DNA of 64,000 nt. Source: Pseudomonas asturiensis. Its GTDB lineage: Bacteria; Pseudomonadota; Gammaproteobacteria; Pseudomonadales; Pseudomonadaceae. The stretch is taken from NCBI RefSeq assembly GCF_900143095.1, contig NZ_FRDA01000017.1:1-64000 (forward strand), given 5' to 3'. The position numbers and the translations under genes were made by a program. The notes beneath the pieces were generated by a model. The model was not told the origin of the DNA, ran no database searches, and saw nothing but the letters and a program-made list of their open reading frames with translations. Below, in pieces: positions 24,876 to 32,329 of this stretch (positions are counted from its first letter, which is position 1; each line of letters starts with the position of its first letter).

Positions 24876-25838
24876 GTGAAGGCATTGCAAGGCGTGGAAG
24901 GACATGTGGAATGGGTGGAAGAGCCAAGTCCGGCTCTCGATGTGGGGCAGGTTCGTATCAAAGTCGCTGCGGCGGGTTTGAATCGGGCCGATCTGTTGCA
25001 ACGTGCCGGGAAATATCCGCCGCCGCCGGGTGTCACCTCGGTTCTGGGGCTGGAGTGCTCAGGAGTCATTGCTGAAGTCGGTCCGGGCACGTCCTGGCTG
25101 GTCGGAGACCGCGTCTGCGCGCTGTTGGCGGGCGGGGCGATGGCCGAAGAAGTGGTGGTCGATGCACGTCATGTGCTGCCGGTGCCAGAAGGCCTGTCGC
25201 TGCATGAAGCCGCCGCGATCCCCGAAGTTTACGCCACTGCCTGGCTGAACCTGTTTCAGCTCGCCGGTGTGAAGCCCGGTGAAAAGGTCTTGCTGCACGC
25301 GGGCGCAAGTGGTGTTGGTTCAGCCGGTATTCAGCTTTGCAAGGCGTTCGGCAGCCCGGTCTGGGTCAGCGTCGGTTCGACCGAGCGGCTGGCTTATTGC
25401 GTCGAATTGGGCGCGCAGGGCGGCGTGGTGCGCAGCGAGAGTCTGGAAGGCTTGAGCGATTTTGCACCGTTCGACGTCATTCTCGATCCGGTCGGCGGCA
25501 ATTACGCCGAACTGAACGTCAAGCTGCTCGGCCTGGACAGTCGCTGGGTGCTGATCGGCACGATGGGCGGGCGTGAGGCACAGGTGGATCTGGCTCATGT
25601 GCTGGGCAAACGGATTCAACTGATGGGCTCGACGCTGCGCAGTCGTGATGAAACGTTCAAGGCCGATCTGCTGCGTGATCTGGGGCAATTCGTCTGGCCG
25701 CTGTTCACCGAAGGCCGCTTGAAGCCGCAACTGGCCAAAACCTTTGCGATCAACGACGCAGAGGCCGCGTTCGAAGAGCTGGCGACCAATCAGGTGTCCG
25801 GCAAGATCGTGCTGGTGATCGACGAAAGTCTGAAGTGA
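24876..25838 (+). CDS. NAD(P)H:quinone oxidoreductase (zeta-crystallin type, MDR family)
   Basis: 320 aa from GTG at 24876, with GGAGG four bases upstream. GroES-like N-terminal half (AAAGLNRADLLQRAGKYPPPPGVTSVLGLECSG) without the zinc-binding cysteines of alcohol dehydrogenases, then a Rossmann half with VLLHAGASGVGSAGIQLCKAFG. This is the quinone-reductase (QOR) branch of the medium-chain reductases, acting on quinones or enones with NADPH. It is divergent from prc and closed by a hairpin at 25842. From memory, the prc-QOR neighbourhood is conserved in P. aeruginosa. Confidence 0.92.
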   Translation: MKALQGVEGHVEWVEEPSPALDVGQVRIKVAAAGLNRADLLQRAGKYPPPPGVTSVLGLECSGVIAEVGPGTSWLVGDRVCALLAGGAMAEEVVVDARHVLPVPEGLSLHEAAAIPEVYATAWLNLFQLAGVKPGEKVLLHAGASGVGSAGIQLCKAFGSPVWVSVGSTERLAYCVELGAQGGVVRSESLEGLSDFAPFDVILDPVGGNYAELNVKLLGLDSRWVLIGTMGGREAQVDLAHVLGKRIQLMGSTLRSRDETFKADLLRDLGQFVWPLFTEGRLKPQLAKTFAINDAEAAFEELATNQVSGKIVLVIDESLK

Positions 25839-25841
25839 TGA

Positions 25842-25868
25842 GCGCGGCCCTTATGGGCCGCGCATTTC
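25842..25868 (+). terminator. Terminator of the quinone reductase gene
   Basis: Perfect 9-bp stem gcgcggccc / gggccgcgc with loop ttat and a short ATTTC tail, four bases past the stop. Confidence 0.82.
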
Positions 25869-25926
25869 AGAAAGAGTCTTGGTAACCACTCGTCTGTGGG
25901 AGGCGGTGTTTCCTGGATGAACCGCC

Positions 25927-26580
25927 TCAGGTCCAGCTATGCACCGGCCATCCTGCTTTCTGCGCATGTTCGAGCAGCGTAGGGTCAGGATTGACCACAT
26001 TGGGATGGTCGACCTTGAGCAGCAGCGGCAGGTCGTTGCGCGAATCTGAATAGAAACTCGCCCCCTCCAGGTTTTCCCCTTCGGCATCCAGCCAGTCCAT
26101 CAGTCGGGTGATCTTGCCTTCGCGGTACGTCAGCACGCCGACTGTGGCGCCGCTGTAAACGCCGTGTTGCACATCCAGTTCGATGCCCAGCACTTCGTCG
26201 ATGCCCAGACGCTCGGCGATCGGTTTGACCAGGTGCACGCCCGAGGCGGAGATCACCAGAATCCGGTCGCCATTGGCGCGATGCCGGGCGATGCATTTGC
26301 AGGCATCGCTGTAGATGATCGGCTCGATCACGTCCTCTACCCAAGGGCCCACCAGGTGATCGATTTCCTCCGGGGTGCGGCCGGCCATTGGTTCCAGGCT
26401 GAACGCCATGTAATCTTCCATTGCCAGTTTCCCGGCGCTGTAGGCGGCCATCAGCTCGTCGTTGCGCTGCATGAACGACACCGGATCGACCCAGCCTAGG
26501 CGGCCCATCTGCTCGCTCCACAGGGTGGCGCAGTCGCCGCCGATCAGGGTTTCATCCAGGTCGAAAATTGCTAAAGCCAT
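25927..26580 (-). CDS. HAD-superfamily IB phosphatase
   Basis: 217 aa from ATG at 26580 (AAGGA eight bases upstream). Motif I is FDLDET with nucleophile D7 and acid/base D9; motif II is VISASG; the C-terminal motif is FYSDSRNDLPLL. The type-I cap places it with SerB-like HAD-IB enzymes, which hydrolyse small phosphomonoesters such as phosphoserine. The gene lies 27 bases after the ABC ATPase gene on the same strand, so it is likely the last gene of the organophosphorus uptake operon and may release phosphate from the imported compound or its product. The substrate is inferred only. Confidence 0.88.
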   Translation of the reverse strand: MALAIFDLDETLIGGDCATLWSEQMGRLGWVDPVSFMQRNDELMAAYSAGKLAMEDYMAFSLEPMAGRTPEEIDHLVGPWVEDVIEPIIYSDACKCIARHRANGDRILVISASGVHLVKPIAERLGIDEVLGIELDVQHGVYSGATVGVLTYREGKITRLMDWLDAEGENLEGASFYSDSRNDLPLLLKVDHPNVVNPDPTLLEHAQKAGWPVHSWT

Positions 26581-26607
26581 TGCGTACATCCTTAAATCAG
26601 TTGTCGG

Positions 26608-27597
26608 TCAAGCCACCGGGCACAGCGCCGAGGGCTCGATATTCAACGTCACCCTGCGGCCGTCGGGGTGCAGATCATCCGCGCTGCGGTTGAGTACGTC
26701 GACCACCAATTCCACACCGCGCGCCTGCACGCGGTAACGAATGACGTTGCCCAGCAGGCTGTGACTGCGCACTTCACCTTCCAGTTCGCCGGTCAGGCTC
26801 AGTTGGATGGATTCCGGGCGAATTGCAATGCGGCTGTTGATCGGGCGCTGCATCAGACGGCTGGCGTCGTCGGCTTCCAGCAGGTTGTAGTTGCCGATGA
26901 AGCCTGCGGCGAACGCGTCCACTGGCGCGGTGTACAAGGTTTCGGCATCACCGCTCTGTACGATACGGCCCTGATTCATCAGGAAGATGCGATCCGACAT
27001 GGTCAGCGCCTCTTCCTGATCGTGGGTCACGAAAATAGTGGTCAGGCCCAGCTCGCGCTGGATCGCACGAATCTGTTCACGCAGGTGTTTGCGAATCCGC
27101 GCATCCAGTGCCGACAGCGGCTCATCCAGCAACAACAGGCGTGGGCGGGTCACCAGCGAGCGGGCCAGAGCCACGCGCTGGCACTGGCCACCGGACATCT
27201 GATGCGGATAGCGCTTGGCGAAGTCCTGCAGTTCCACCAGCTTGAGAATCTCAGCGACCCGCTTCTGGCTGTCGTCGGCACTGACCTTCTGCATGCGCAG
27301 GCCGAAGGCGACGTTTTGCTCCACCGTCATGTTGGGAAACAGCGCGTAGCTCTGGAACACCATACCGATGTTGCGCTTCTGTGGGGTCAGCGGAACAAGG
27401 TCCTGGCCGTCCAGCAGGATGCGGCCGCTGTTGACCGACGTCAGGCCCGCGATGCAGCGAAGCAACGTGGACTTGCCACAGCCGGACGGGCCGAGCAGGG
27501 TGACGAATTCGCCTTTCTCGATGCCGCAATTGATGTCGCTGAACACCGCCGTGCTGGCGTAGCTTTTCTGCAGGTTTTCAATGCTGACAAAACTCAT
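26608..27597 (-). CDS. ABC transporter ATP-binding subunit (organophosphorus/2-AEP-type uptake)
   Basis: 329 aa. Walker A GPSGCGKST, Q-loop, signature MSGGQCQRVALARSL, Walker B LLLLDEPLSALD and switch H (FVTHDQEEAL) are all intact. The C-terminal TOBE-like domain (about 240-329) is typical of the PotA/FbpC/PhnT group of importers. The start follows the permease stop after a single base (TGA-A-ATG), so translation is coupled. It energises the two permeases encoded upstream together with the binding protein at 30127. The organophosphorus substrate is inferred from context and from the phosphatase genes. Confidence 0.92.
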   Translation of the reverse strand: MSFVSIENLQKSYASTAVFSDINCGIEKGEFVTLLGPSGCGKSTLLRCIAGLTSVNSGRILLDGQDLVPLTPQKRNIGMVFQSYALFPNMTVEQNVAFGLRMQKVSADDSQKRVAEILKLVELQDFAKRYPHQMSGGQCQRVALARSLVTRPRLLLLDEPLSALDARIRKHLREQIRAIQRELGLTTIFVTHDQEEALTMSDRIFLMNQGRIVQSGDAETLYTAPVDAFAAGFIGNYNLLEADDASRLMQRPINSRIAIRPESIQLSLTGELEGEVRSHSLLGNVIRYRVQARGVELVVDVLNRSADDLHPDGRRVTLNIEPSALCPVA

Positions 27598-27598
27598 T

Positions 27599-28396
27599 TC
27601 AGTCTTTGTCCTTGTTCAGTCGATTGGCGGCCCAGGTCAGCACCAGCACGAAGAGGAAGTAGGAAATCACCAGTGCGCTGTTGAAGTGGCCACTGCTGTT
27701 GCGCATGTTGTTCAGGTAGACCTGCAGGGTTTCGTAGCGTGTACCGACGAGCAGGTTGGCGAACACGAATTCGCCGAACAGAAAAGAGAACGACAGCAGC
27801 AGGGCAATCATCAGGCCCTTGCGCAGGTTCGGCAGCACCACCAGAAACGCCGCCTGCCAGGTGCTGGCACCCAATAGCTGGGCACTGTCCATCAGGTCGG
27901 TCAGGTTGATCGCCTGCAGGTTGTTGGTGATGGCGCGGTACATGAAGGGCAGAGCAACGGTGAAGTAACAGCCGATCAGGATCCACGGCGTGCCGACCAT
28001 CGCCATCGGGCCTGAGCCATACAGCTGCAGCAGACCCACCGACGACACCACGGGTGGCACCGCAAAGGGCAGCAGGATCAGGATGTTCATCAGGCCGTCG
28101 AGCCGCGGGAAGTGGTAATGCACCACGAACAGCAACGGCAGAATCAGCACCACGGAGAGGACCAGCGCACCGACACAGACCAGCAGCGATTGCCCGAAGG
28201 CCGCCAAAAAGCGCGGGTCGCTCCACAGCGCCACGTACCATTTGAAGGTGAGGCCGCTGGGCAGAATGGTCGCCGACCAGCTGGTGGCAATCGAGTACAG
28301 GAACGTGCCGGCCAGCGGCAGCAGAAGGATCAGAAACAGCAGATAAACCACGGTCTTGTGGTAGATCCCGGCGGGCCCCTTTTCAACGCGAGACAT
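27599..28396 (-). CDS. ABC transporter permease, second subunit
   Basis: 265 aa, about six membrane segments, with the binding-protein-dependent permease (BPD) EAA-like loop around SAQLLGASTWQAAFLVVLPNLRKG, which contacts the ATPase. AAGGAG lies seven bases before the ATG. It overlaps the end of the preceding permease gene by 14 bases and touches the ATPase gene. It pairs with the product of 28383-29225 to form a heterodimeric channel. Confidence 0.92.
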   Translation of the reverse strand: MSRVEKGPAGIYHKTVVYLLFLILLLPLAGTFLYSIATSWSATILPSGLTFKWYVALWSDPRFLAAFGQSLLVCVGALVLSVVLILPLLFVVHYHFPRLDGLMNILILLPFAVPPVVSSVGLLQLYGSGPMAMVGTPWILIGCYFTVALPFMYRAITNNLQAINLTDLMDSAQLLGASTWQAAFLVVLPNLRKGLMIALLLSFSFLFGEFVFANLLVGTRYETLQVYLNNMRNSSGHFNSALVISYFLFVLVLTWAANRLNKDKD

Positions 28397-29225
28397 GGTA
28401 GCTCCTTTTCAACAGCCACTGATGGATCAACGTCACCAGGGTCATGAGTCCTACCAGAATCATCGCCAGCGCACTGGCCATGTTCGGATCGAGCGTGATG
28501 TCGCCCGCCACCATGGCAGCGATGCGAATCGGCAGTACGTTGAAGTTACCCGTCGTCAGCGCATAGACCGTGGCGTACGCCCCCAGGGCATTGGCCAGCA
28601 GAATGACGAACGTGCCGAGCAGCGCAGGTGTCAGTACGGGCAGACCGATGTAGCGCCAGAACTGGAAGCTGCTGGCACCCAACAGGGCAGCCGATTCGTT
28701 CCAGTCTTCGCGCACGGCATCGAACGCCGGGTACAACAGCAGAACGCCGAGCGGAATCTGGAAGTAGGTGTAGAGAATGATCAGGCCGGTCTTGGAGTAG
28801 AGGTTGAAGTCATCGATGATCCCGGCGTCTTTCAGGATCAAGGTCAGCGCGCCGTTGAAACCCAGCAGGATGATGAACGCGAACGCCAGCGGAACGCCGG
28901 CGAAGTTGCTGGTCATGTTGGCGAACGAATTCACAAAGTCGCGCAGTCGCGAATTCACCTTGCGCAATGAATAGGCGCCCAGGATCGAAATCAGAATGCC
29001 GAACAGGCTCGACCAGAAACTGATCTCCAGGCTGAACTGTATAGCCTGCCGATAGAAGCGCGAATTGAAGGCCTTGCTGAAGTTTTCCAGGCCCCAGCCA
29101 CTGTCGCTTTGCACGCTGTGGATCGCCACCCAGAACAGCGGGGCGATCTGAAATACGATGAAAAACAGCGCAAACGGCACCAGGCACAACAGCGCCAGCC
29201 ACTTGCCTCGGGTAAAGGTGGTCAA
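28383..29225 (-). CDS. ABC transporter permease, first subunit
   Basis: 280 aa with about six membrane segments and the EAA loop ESAALLGASSFQFWRYIGLPVLTPA. The likely start is TTG at 29225, which overlaps the stop of the phosphatase gene as TTGA, with GGGAG nine bases upstream. The reading frame stays open further upstream, but that part overlaps the phosphatase gene. The partner permease follows with a 14-base overlap, so the transporter proteins are tightly coupled at translation. Confidence 0.88.
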   Translation of the reverse strand: MTTFTRGKWLALLCLVPFALFFIVFQIAPLFWVAIHSVQSDSGWGLENFSKAFNSRFYRQAIQFSLEISFWSSLFGILISILGAYSLRKVNSRLRDFVNSFANMTSNFAGVPLAFAFIILLGFNGALTLILKDAGIIDDFNLYSKTGLIILYTYFQIPLGVLLLYPAFDAVREDWNESAALLGASSFQFWRYIGLPVLTPALLGTFVILLANALGAYATVYALTTGNFNVLPIRIAAMVAGDITLDPNMASALAMILVGLMTLVTLIHQWLLKRSYHVSR

Positions 29226-30028
29226 TTGAGCATCTCCCGGCAGACGGGTTTGTCGTGTGGCACGCCGAGCAGTTCGCAGATCGTGCCGCACAAGTCGGTC
29301 TGGCGCGGCTTGGCGTCCGGGTCCAGGCTGAAGGCTTCACCCAGCACGAACAGCGGCACTTCACGCTCCTCCGGGAGCAGGCCATTGTGCGAGCGGTCGT
29401 TGTTCATGCCGTGATCGGCAGTGATCAGCACCTGATAGCCCCCATCCAGCCAGCCTTGCAGGTAATCGGCCAGGATGATGTCGGCGCTGCGTGCACTGTT
29501 GCGGTACTGCGGTGTATCGAGGCCGTGCTTGTGCCCGGCGTCGTCAATGTTCATCGGGTGGATCAACAGAAAGTCCGGTTCATGTTTCAGGCGCAGGCTC
29601 TCGGCGTCGGCGAACAGGTGCGAATCGGGATAGTGATCGACCCAATAGAACAGCCCATGCTGGATCGGCAACTGCGGTGCATCGGTGTGACGGTCGCGCG
29701 CTGCGTTGAACGGCGTGCGGTTGTACAACTCGCTGACCCAGTGGTAAGCGGCGGCTGCCGTGCTCAGTCCGGCATCGCGGGCATAGTGGAACACGCTGCG
29801 CTCACGGGACAGGCGCGAAACGTTGTTATGAACGATGCCGCTTTCGATGGGCGCGACACCGGTCAGGATGCATTCGTACAGCGGGCGTGACAGCGCGGGC
29901 AGCTCGCATTCCAGCTTGTACAGCGCTGCGCGTCCGGCGGCATGCCAGGCCTGAAGGTGGCCCATCGCATGCCGGGCCACGTCGTAGTTGAGGCCGTCGA
30001 GCACGACGAGAATGACGTTGTGTTTCAT
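29222..30028 (-). CDS. Alkaline-phosphatase-superfamily hydrolase inside an uptake operon
   Basis: 268 aa. Metal ligands of the superfamily are visible: LVVLDGLNYD (N-terminal Asp), DDAGHKHG and ADHGMNND. The nucleophile region is PALSRPLYECILTG. This matches the nucleotide pyrophosphatase/phosphonoacetate hydrolase branch. There is no signal peptide, so it should work in the cytoplasm on whatever the ABC system imports, hydrolysing a phosphoester, phosphodiester or phosphonate. Its position between the binding-protein gene and the permease genes supports a dedicated role. The start ATG at 30028 is chosen over an extension from 30064. Confidence 0.86.
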   Translation of the reverse strand: MKHNVILVVLDGLNYDVARHAMGHLQAWHAAGRAALYKLECELPALSRPLYECILTGVAPIESGIVHNNVSRLSRERSVFHYARDAGLSTAAAAYHWVSELYNRTPFNAARDRHTDAPQLPIQHGLFYWVDHYPDSHLFADAESLRLKHEPDFLLIHPMNIDDAGHKHGLDTPQYRNSARSADIILADYLQGWLDGGYQVLITADHGMNNDRSHNGLLPEEREVPLFVLGEAFSLDPDAKPRQTDLCGTICELLGVPHDKPVCREMLN

Positions 30029-30060
30029 GAGCGACTCGCTTGCACGCAGATAAGACAGGA

Positions 30061-30094
30061 TCACGCACGGGCTTGCAGACTCGCCCGTGCGTGA
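30061..30094 (-). other. Strong hairpin between binding-protein and phosphatase genes
   Basis: Perfect 12-bp stem tcacgcacgggc / gcccgtgcgtga with a 10-base loop and no T run. In ABC operons such a structure after the binding-protein gene protects its mRNA and gives the excess of binding protein over membrane subunits. That is the likely use here. Confidence 0.75.
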
Positions 30095-30126
30095 GGTGCG
30101 ACCTCAGTGTTGAGTCGCGCAACGGA

Positions 30127-31194
30127 TCAGTTCATCTCGATGATGACTTGCTCGTTCCACTTCTGAGGCAGCGATTTGGAGGTTTTTTCCCAGGCTTCAG
30201 GGTTCTTGATCGGTGTCACGTTTTTGTACTGCTCGTTGGGCAGCAGCTTGGCCTGTACCTCTTCAGGCAGCTTGATATGCTCGGCACGAATCGGACGTGC
30301 GTTGCCCTTGGCCAGATTGATCTGGCCTGCGTCGCTGAAGATGTATTCGCGGGTCAGCTTGGCGGCGTTCGGGTGTTTGGCGTACTTGTTGATGATGGTG
30401 GTGTAACCGGAAATCACCGAGCCGTCGGATGGGATCAGCACCACGTAATCATCAGGCTTGGCCATCTTGGCCTTGTAGCTCAGGCCGTTGAAATCCCAGA
30501 CCACGCCCACTTCGACTTCACCTTTTTCGATGGTCTGGATGGTCGGGTTGGCCAGCGACAGACGTTTCTGTTTGGCAAGTTCGGTGAACAGTTGCAGGCC
30601 TGGCTCAATGTTGGTCTCGTCGCCCTTCATGGCGAAGGACGCGGCCAGAACGCCGTTGGCGGCCTGTGCTGCGGTGCTCACGTCACCGATGGACACCTTG
30701 TACTTGCCGGTTTTCAGGTCGGCCCAGGTTTTCGGGATCTCCGATCCGTGCAGCAGGTTCTTGTTGACGATAAACGCGATGGTGCCGGTGTAGGCCAGAG
30801 CCCAGTGGCCTTCCTTGTCTTTGGCCCAGTCCGGAACCTGGCTCCAGGTGCTTGGCTTGTAAGGCTGGGTAACGCCCTTGGCGACGGCGATAGGTCCGAA
30901 GGCGGCACCCACGTCGCCGATGTCAGCGCTGGCGTTGTCTTTTTCCGCATCGAACTTGGCCACTTCCTGCGCCGAACTCATGTCGGTGTCCATGTGCTTG
31001 AGACCGTACTTGGCTTCCAGATCAGTCCAGGTGCCTTTCCAGTTCGCCCAGTCATCGGGCATGCCGACGCTATTGATCGCGCCTTCGGTCTTGGCGGCTG
31101 CTTCCAGGGTCTTGAGGTCTGTGTCCGCAGCCATGGCCGCCGTGCTCAGGGCGATGGCTGAACCGAGGAGTGATGCCAACAAAAGATGTTTCAT
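30127..31194 (-). CDS. Periplasmic substrate-binding protein of the organophosphorus-type ABC importer
   Basis: 355 aa. A Sec signal peptide (MKHLLLASLLGSAIALSTAAMA) is followed by an iron/spermidine-type solute-binding fold, with hinge strands such as HWALAYTGTIAFIVNKN and GEVEVGVVWDFNG. It belongs to the same cluster of binding proteins as the 2-aminoethylphosphonate (PhnS/AepX-like) and polyamine proteins. AGGAG lies seven bases before the ATG. First gene of the operon, divergent from a UTRA regulator, with an operator at 31245-31256. The ligand identity is inferred. Confidence 0.9.
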   Translation of the reverse strand: MKHLLLASLLGSAIALSTAAMAADTDLKTLEAAAKTEGAINSVGMPDDWANWKGTWTDLEAKYGLKHMDTDMSSAQEVAKFDAEKDNASADIGDVGAAFGPIAVAKGVTQPYKPSTWSQVPDWAKDKEGHWALAYTGTIAFIVNKNLLHGSEIPKTWADLKTGKYKVSIGDVSTAAQAANGVLAASFAMKGDETNIEPGLQLFTELAKQKRLSLANPTIQTIEKGEVEVGVVWDFNGLSYKAKMAKPDDYVVLIPSDGSVISGYTTIINKYAKHPNAAKLTREYIFSDAGQINLAKGNARPIRAEHIKLPEEVQAKLLPNEQYKNVTPIKNPEAWEKTSKSLPQKWNEQVIIEMN

Positions 31195-31244
31195 TCGAAG
31201 CTCCTAGTGCACTTCTTTACCGGAAGTGTTCGTTGCGGATGGTT

Positions 31245-31256
31245 TGGTCTAGATCA
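31245..31256 (-). promoter_or_regulatory. UTRA/HutC-type operator upstream of the transport operon
   Basis: TGGTCTAGATCA, one mismatch from the palindrome TGGTCTAGACCA bound by DasR/NagR-type GntR-HutC regulators. It lies 51-62 bases upstream of the binding-protein ATG, where a repressor would block the promoter. Confidence 0.72.
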
Positions 31257-31436
31257 GCAATACCTGAGCCAAGTTAGGCCTTTTGCATGACATTTTCGTG
31301 TCGGGCAGCGTGGCTGATTCCACATTGCCTGCATTCGGGCAGTGCCTGGCGCTAAGCGTAGACCACGCTGAAGTGCTTGCCCTTCAAGGGCTTGAGGGCT
31401 GTTCACGCAGCGCTTGGCATGGATCATGAAGCACGC

Positions 31437-31454
31437 TGTCACCGGGCGGTCATA
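31437..31454 (+). promoter_or_regulatory. Possible Pho box
   Basis: CTGTCAC, four bases, CGGTCAT: two 7-base direct repeats with the 11-base period of a PhoB site, matching the CTGTCAT half-site at 12 of 14 positions. The linker is CGGG and not A/T-rich, which weakens the case. It lies in the divergent regulatory region. Confidence 0.35.
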
Positions 31455-31525
31455 AACCCGGCCTAGGCTTGCGGCAGCAGGGTTGATGACGAAGACAGGG
31501 GCACAAGCGTGCTCCATGACGGGGC

Positions 31526-31537
31526 TGGTCTAGTCCA
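31526..31537 (+). promoter_or_regulatory. UTRA/HutC-type operator upstream of the regulator gene
   Basis: TGGTCTAGTCCA, one mismatch from TGGTCTAGACCA, with extra symmetry (ctggtctagtccag). It ends 13 bases before the regulator ATG at 31551 and would give autoregulation. Confidence 0.72.
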
Positions 31538-31550
31538 GACAGGTAGCGGA

Positions 31551-32270
31551 ATGCGCGAAGATGTGCCACGAGCGGTAACAACCATTTGCAGTGCCCTACA
31601 GGAGCAGATCGAGCACGGCCTTTTGCCGCCTGGCAGTAAGCTGCCTGCCGAGCGCAAGTTGAGCGAAGTGTTCGACACGACGCGCATCACGTTGCGCGAG
31701 GCGCTCGTTCAGCTTGAGGCGCAAGGGCTGGTGTATCGCGAAGAGCGACGTGGCTGGTTTATTTCGCCGCCGCGCCTGGCCTACGACCTGATTCGTCGCA
31801 GTCACTTTCATGCCATGGTCACGGCGCAGGGACGACTGGCGCAGACTCAGGTTCTATCCGCGCGCCTGCAACCGGCGTCGGCGGCAATCTGCGCCATGCT
31901 GGAGCTGCCCGCGTTATCCAGCGTGATCCAGATCTGCCGGGCGCGACGTATCGACCAGCGTCTGGTGCTGTACGTCGAGCACTACCTCAATCCGGAATTC
32001 TTTCCGGGGATTCTGGATTTCGATATGGAGCAGTCGCTGACCGAGCTGTATGCCCGTCAATACGACCTGCGCTACGGCCAGGTGCGTTTCGAGATGGTGC
32101 CCACTGCGTTGCATGCCGAAGCCGCGTCTGCCTTGAAAGTCTCGCTGGGCAGTCCGGGCCTGCGCATCGCGCGGGTCAATTACGACCAGCAGGGTCGCCT
32201 GATCGACTGCGACCTGGAGTACTGGCGTCATGACGCCATTCACGTGAGCGCAATGGTGCGGGATATCTGA
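31551..32270 (+). CDS. GntR-family regulator with UTRA domain (HutC/PhnR-like)
   Basis: 239 aa. Winged HTH at about 5-72 (LPPGSKLPAERKLSEVFD, TTRITLREALVQLEAQG), then a UTRA ligand-binding domain (about 85-235: VLSARLQPAS, VLYVEHYLN, and the final LIDCDLEYWRHDAI strand). UTRA regulators sense sugar phosphates, amino-acid derivatives or phosphonates and release DNA on binding. I chose the ATG at 31551: an earlier GTG at 31509 would place the operator inside the gene. It is divergent from the uptake operon it almost certainly controls. Confidence 0.9.
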   Translation: MREDVPRAVTTICSALQEQIEHGLLPPGSKLPAERKLSEVFDTTRITLREALVQLEAQGLVYREERRGWFISPPRLAYDLIRRSHFHAMVTAQGRLAQTQVLSARLQPASAAICAMLELPALSSVIQICRARRIDQRLVLYVEHYLNPEFFPGILDFDMEQSLTELYARQYDLRYGQVRFEMVPTALHAEAASALKVSLGSPGLRIARVNYDQQGRLIDCDLEYWRHDAIHVSAMVRDI

Positions 32271-32329
32271 AGGCAATGCACCACGTCCGCAGGCTGGCAC
32301 CTGCGAACGGGATGCTTCAGCGCTCGGCG

